Assembly (NCBI RefSeq): GCF_018135625.1
Contig: NZ_CP073079.1
Span: 1-64,000 of the forward strand
Reading direction: 5' to 3'
DNA length: 64,000 nucleotides
Source: Phenylobacterium montanum
Lineage (GTDB): Bacteria; Pseudomonadota; Alphaproteobacteria; Caulobacterales; Caulobacteraceae
In this document: positions 61,632 to 64,000 of the stretch, one piece after another
Position numbering within the stretch: the stretch's first letter is position 1
Layout of the letters: each line of letters begins with the position of its first letter
Position numbers and translations under genes: made by a program
Notes under the pieces: generated by a model
Told to the model about the DNA's origin: nothing
Database searches by the model: none
The model's input: only the letters and a program-made list of their open reading frames with translations

Positions 61632-62066
61632 TCAGAGAATCCGAGACGTCCGCGTCTCGGCCAGGGCGGCGAAGATCGTCGCCAGCTGGACATCGACTAG
61701 CCGGGCCGCCTCGGGAAGACCGATGTCGAGCGCCGGGAGCTCGTCGAGGCCGTGTCGGGCGTAGGCCGGTCCCACGGCGGCGATGAGCCGGGTGACCGGC
61801 GGCGCTGGGGCCGGAAGGCCCAGCTCGGTCGCCGCCTCGGCCGCCTTGGCCAGGTCGTGGCGGATTTCCCGGCGGTTCCAATCGTCGCTGCGGCCGCGCG
61901 CGAGGAGGAAGGCCTTGAAGCCCAGCTCCAGCCCGATGCAGAGGCTCTGCAGGATGTGGCTTTGCGCGGCGGGATCGCCGCGCTCGGCTTGCAACGTCGC
62001 GCCGTGCGTGAACTCAGCCGCGCGGTCGGCGAAGGTTGCGGAAAGGGTCAGGTCGGGCGTCGCCAA
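61632..62066 (-). CDS. HEPN-like small protein
   Basis: This 144-residue protein is helical and reads as a HEPN-like fold: QSLCIGLELGFKAFLLARGR then EIRHDLAKAAEAATELGLPA, the pattern of a long helix with E-x-x-x-K-A and a later K/R-H-D-L. HEPN proteins are often toxins or RNA-cutting subunits, but no clear R-x4-6-H active site is visible, so activity is uncertain. It starts at ATG 62066, 9 bases after the preceding gene in transcription order. Confidence 0.58.
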   Translation of the reverse strand: MATPDLTLSATFADRAAEFTHGATLQAERGDPAAQSHILQSLCIGLELGFKAFLLARGRSDDWNRREIRHDLAKAAEAATELGLPAPAPPVTRLIAAVGPAYARHGLDELPALDIGLPEAARLVDVQLATIFAALAETRTSRIL

Positions 62067-62075
62067 GGGATGTAC

Positions 62076-62438
62076 CTAAACGGCCTTTTGAGGCTCCAGG
62101 TCGCCGTGCCGGTCGGTGACACAGGTGATCGGGCCGACGTAGTGGAGGTCCTCGCGGATCGAAGCGATGGCGAGGGCGACGTCCTTGTAGGTCTTGGGCT
62201 GGTCGAACTTGGCCATGTTGAGACGATATTCGCCGGGCCGGTCGGACAGCCTGAAGAAGATGACCCACAGGCCGTCTTCCTGCTCGAGCAGCCGCGCGTC
62301 GATCAGCGTGGTCCCCTTGTCGAGCATCATGGACAGGCTGCGGACCCGGATGGCCTGGTCGCTGTTGGCGGTGCGAATCCACGCCTCGTCGCTGCGGTCG
62401 GCCTCGGTCTCGTCAGATGTTTCCTTGGAACCGGCCAA
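62076..62438 (-). CDS. Small hypothetical protein, first of a minus-strand trio
   Basis: This 120-residue protein begins with an acidic, flexible stretch (MAGSKETSDETEADRSDEAW), then a beta-rich domain (LLEQEDGLWVIFFRLSDRPG, EYRLNMAKFDQPKTYKDVAL). No family is recognised. It precedes the HEPN-like gene by 9 bases and may be its partner or antidote, or simply part of the element backbone. Confidence 0.58.
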   Translation of the reverse strand: MAGSKETSDETEADRSDEAWIRTANSDQAIRVRSLSMMLDKGTTLIDARLLEQEDGLWVIFFRLSDRPGEYRLNMAKFDQPKTYKDVALAIASIREDLHYVGPITCVTDRHGDLEPQKAV

Positions 62439-62750
62439 TCACACTCCTCCGCGCCAGGGAACGGCTAGCTTGAATCGGCCAAAGAGTCCTCCGCGAAAGC
62501 GTGACCGTGACAATTTGATGCGCGGAAATTGGTGTTTTGGCACATGATGCACATGGCTTGGTCGAGGGTTGGAAGGGGGGAGCGCCCTCCCCCTGCGCCC
62601 GGGCCGCCGGCGGCGTCTCGGGCGACCCCCTCCAGCGGGGACACCCCGCAACGCCCCGTGTGGGGTGGGGCCAGGCGCGCCGCGGCCGGTGCGATCGTCG
62701 GAAAGGCCGGAGGTGGGGTCCTTTGGGGTGAAGCTGATGGAGGCGGAGCC
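62439..62750. other. Structured GC-rich intergenic region before the Toprim gene
   Basis: No gene is seen in these 312 bases. GGGGGAG (62576-62582) and CTCCCCC (62587-62593) form a hairpin, followed by further hairpins (GGGG-ACA-CCCC, CCCC-GTGT-GGGG). I recall similar GC-rich blocks before Toprim/ArdC-type genes on alphaproteobacterial mobile elements. It may be an attenuator or a single-strand promoter. Confidence 0.5.
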
Positions 62751-63641
62751 ATGACCTTGAGATCGATCGTGCAGGCGCTGGGCGGCGACCTCTACGATGG
62801 CGGTCGCCGCGCCAACATCCCCGCGCCGGGTCACAGCGCCGAGGACCGCTCCGTCTCCCTGCTGCTGCAGTACGACCGCGTCGTCGTGCACACCTTCGGC
62901 GATGGCGACTGGCGCGCGGTCCTGGATTTCCTGCGCGAGCAGCAGTTGATCGACGCCAGCAACGCCCCGTTGGCCGGATCCGGCCGGGGGCCACGCCCGG
63001 CGCCGGCGCGGGCCAGCAGTTCCGACACCGAGCGGCGCGATGCGGCCCTGCGGCTGTGGGAGCCCGGGCGGGCGGTGACCGGCTCGCTCTCCGAGCGCCA
63101 TTGCCGCCTGCGGGGCGTCCAGCGCGACCTCCCGGGACCGGCGGCGCTGCGCCACAACCACGATGCGCCGGTCTCGGCCTACGGGAGCGGGCGTCACCGC
63201 CGGCCGGCGCTGCTCGCCGGGATCCAGGATGCCGATGGCCGGTTCACGGCAGTTGAGGTGACCTATCTGGCGCCCAACGGGCAACGGGCGATCGACCTGC
63301 GGCTCTCGCGCAAGACCGTGGGCCCGGCGCCGGGCGGCAGCGCCATCCGCCTCGACCCGGCCGACGTCGAGATGCTGGTTGGCGAGGGGGTGTTCACGAC
63401 GCTATCGGCCACGGAATGGTTCGGCCTGCCCGGCTGGGCGCTGATGTCGACCCGCAATCTGCGGGTCTGGACACCGCCCTCCGGCGTGCGCTCGGTGCTG
63501 ATCGCCGCTGACCGCGGCAAGGATGGCGAGGCGTCGGCCGATCGCCTGAAGGGACGGCTGATCGGCCTGGGCGTGGCGGCCTCGATCGCCCTTCCGCCCG
63601 AGCCCTGGGGAGACTGGAACGAGTGGTCGTGTCGTCGATGA
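62751..63641 (+). CDS. Toprim-domain protein (DUF7146-like)
   Basis: This 296-residue protein has a primase-like N-terminal part (RSIVQALGGDLYDGGRRANI, AEDRSVSLLLQYDRVVVHTF) and a C-terminal Toprim domain with LVGEGVFTTLSATEWFGLPG (Glu) and SVLIAADRGKDGEASADRLK (Asp-rich metal site). Such proteins are found on conjugative elements and may prime or process DNA after entry. I chose ATG 62751, which has a GGAGGCGGAG site before it. It overlaps the next gene by 4 bases. Confidence 0.82.
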   Translation: MTLRSIVQALGGDLYDGGRRANIPAPGHSAEDRSVSLLLQYDRVVVHTFGDGDWRAVLDFLREQQLIDASNAPLAGSGRGPRPAPARASSSDTERRDAALRLWEPGRAVTGSLSERHCRLRGVQRDLPGPAALRHNHDAPVSAYGSGRHRRPALLAGIQDADGRFTAVEVTYLAPNGQRAIDLRLSRKTVGPAPGGSAIRLDPADVEMLVGEGVFTTLSATEWFGLPGWALMSTRNLRVWTPPSGVRSVLIAADRGKDGEASADRLKGRLIGLGVAASIALPPEPWGDWNEWSCRR

Positions 63642-64000
63642 GTGCGCTGCGGCTGGACAAACGCGTCTGCCTGTTGGCGCTCGCGGTCCTCCTGGGCGCC
63701 GCCGCGCCCGCGCCCATCGTCGGCCGCGCCCGGGTCGTTGACGGAGACACCCTCACCGTGGCGGGCGCCCGGGTCCGTATCTGGGGCATCGATGCGCCGG
63801 AGGGCCGCCAGACCTGCCGGGACGCCGCCGGCCACGGCTATGCCTGCGGGGAGGTCGCCACAGCGCGGATGCGCGCGCTGGTCGCCGGCGGCGACGTCAG
63901 CTGTGTCGTGCGCGACCACGACCAGTACGGTCGGTCCGTCTCCCAGTGTCGCGCCGGCGGGCAGGACCTGGGCGCCGCCATGGTCGGCGCCGGCCTGGCC
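63638..64000 (+). CDS. Thermonuclease (SNase) family protein, partial
   Basis: The visible 121 residues start with a signal or anchor (VCLLALAVLLGAAAPAPIVG) and the SNase fold GRARVVDGDTLTVAGARVRI, then WGIDAPEGRQTCRD with the catalytic Arg and Glu, and DHDQYGRSVSQCRAGGQDL. It is likely a secreted or periplasmic nuclease. ATG 63638 overlaps the Toprim stop (ATGA). It runs off the right edge. Confidence 0.88.
   Translation, partial: MSALRLDKRVCLLALAVLLGAAAPAPIVGRARVVDGDTLTVAGARVRIWGIDAPEGRQTCRDAAGHGYACGEVATARMRALVAGGDVSCVVRDHDQYGRSVSQCRAGGQDLGAAMVGAGLA

Overview
The window is uniformly GC-rich and almost fully coding. Coupled ATGA/TGATG gene junctions, frequent GTG/TTG starts, two GTTC-N7-GTTC LexA-type boxes and an imuA-imuB pair point to an alphaproteobacterium. 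Caulobacterales (Caulobacter, Phenylobacterium, Brevundimonas) is the best guess, by inference only. A Trb-type conjugation operon, an entry-exclusion lipoprotein, a replication-initiator-like gene and metal-efflux operons suggest a conjugative plasmid, an integrative element or a large genomic island. No integrase, relaxase, tRNA, rRNA, complete IS or CRISPR array was seen.

Layout. (1) Positions 1-4894: SOS-type DNA damage tolerance, with imuB (cut by the left edge), imuA, a small Cys-rich protein, an SRAP (YedK/HMCES) protein with a small upstream gene, dinB, and a DEDD exonuclease coupled to dinB. Two divergent promoter regions carry LexA boxes whose half-sites repeat every 11 bp. (2) Positions 5004-27854: a variant Dpd system (7-deazaguanine DNA modification and restriction). 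The minus-strand modification operon is a DpdC candidate, DGQHR protein 2, DpdA, DGQHR protein 1, QueE, QueD, QueC. A second minus-strand operon is DpdF, DpdG, DpdH and a DpdI-position protein. Facing it is a plus-strand pair: a Cas4/AddB-like Fe-S PD-(D/E)XK nuclease and a 2102-residue protein that joins an SF1 DNA2/UPF1-type helicase to a DpdJ-like SF2 helicase. DpdD, the SNF2 protein DpdE, the PLD nuclease DpdK and FolE were not found. The modification operon should make preQ0 and put it, or its amide ADG, into DNA; the helicase, ATPase and nuclease genes are the likely restriction arm.

(3) Positions 27855-32785: an intergenic region with nested inverted repeats, an MFS transporter, a UspA protein coupled to a CPA2 antiporter, a DUF486 membrane protein and the C-terminal half of a broken MFS gene. 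(4) Positions 32832-48252: metal resistance. A minus-strand HME-RND efflux operon (RND, adaptor, outer membrane lipoprotein) lies next to a CusRS-like two-component system. A plus-strand Cu/Ag operon encodes two small periplasmic Cys proteins, CusC-like, a CusB-CusF fusion, CusA and CusF.

(5) Positions 48593-64000: mobile element backbone, with trbC, D, E, J, K(eexN), L, F, G and I plus unassigned small genes, a DUF2274 protein, a structured origin-like region with two covarying hairpin repeats, a RepC/DnaA-like initiator, three small minus-strand genes (one perhaps HEPN-like), a Toprim protein and a thermonuclease cut by the right edge. TrbB, the coupling protein and the relaxase are not in the window.

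All identifications come from reading translated sequence and motifs; no database search was run.
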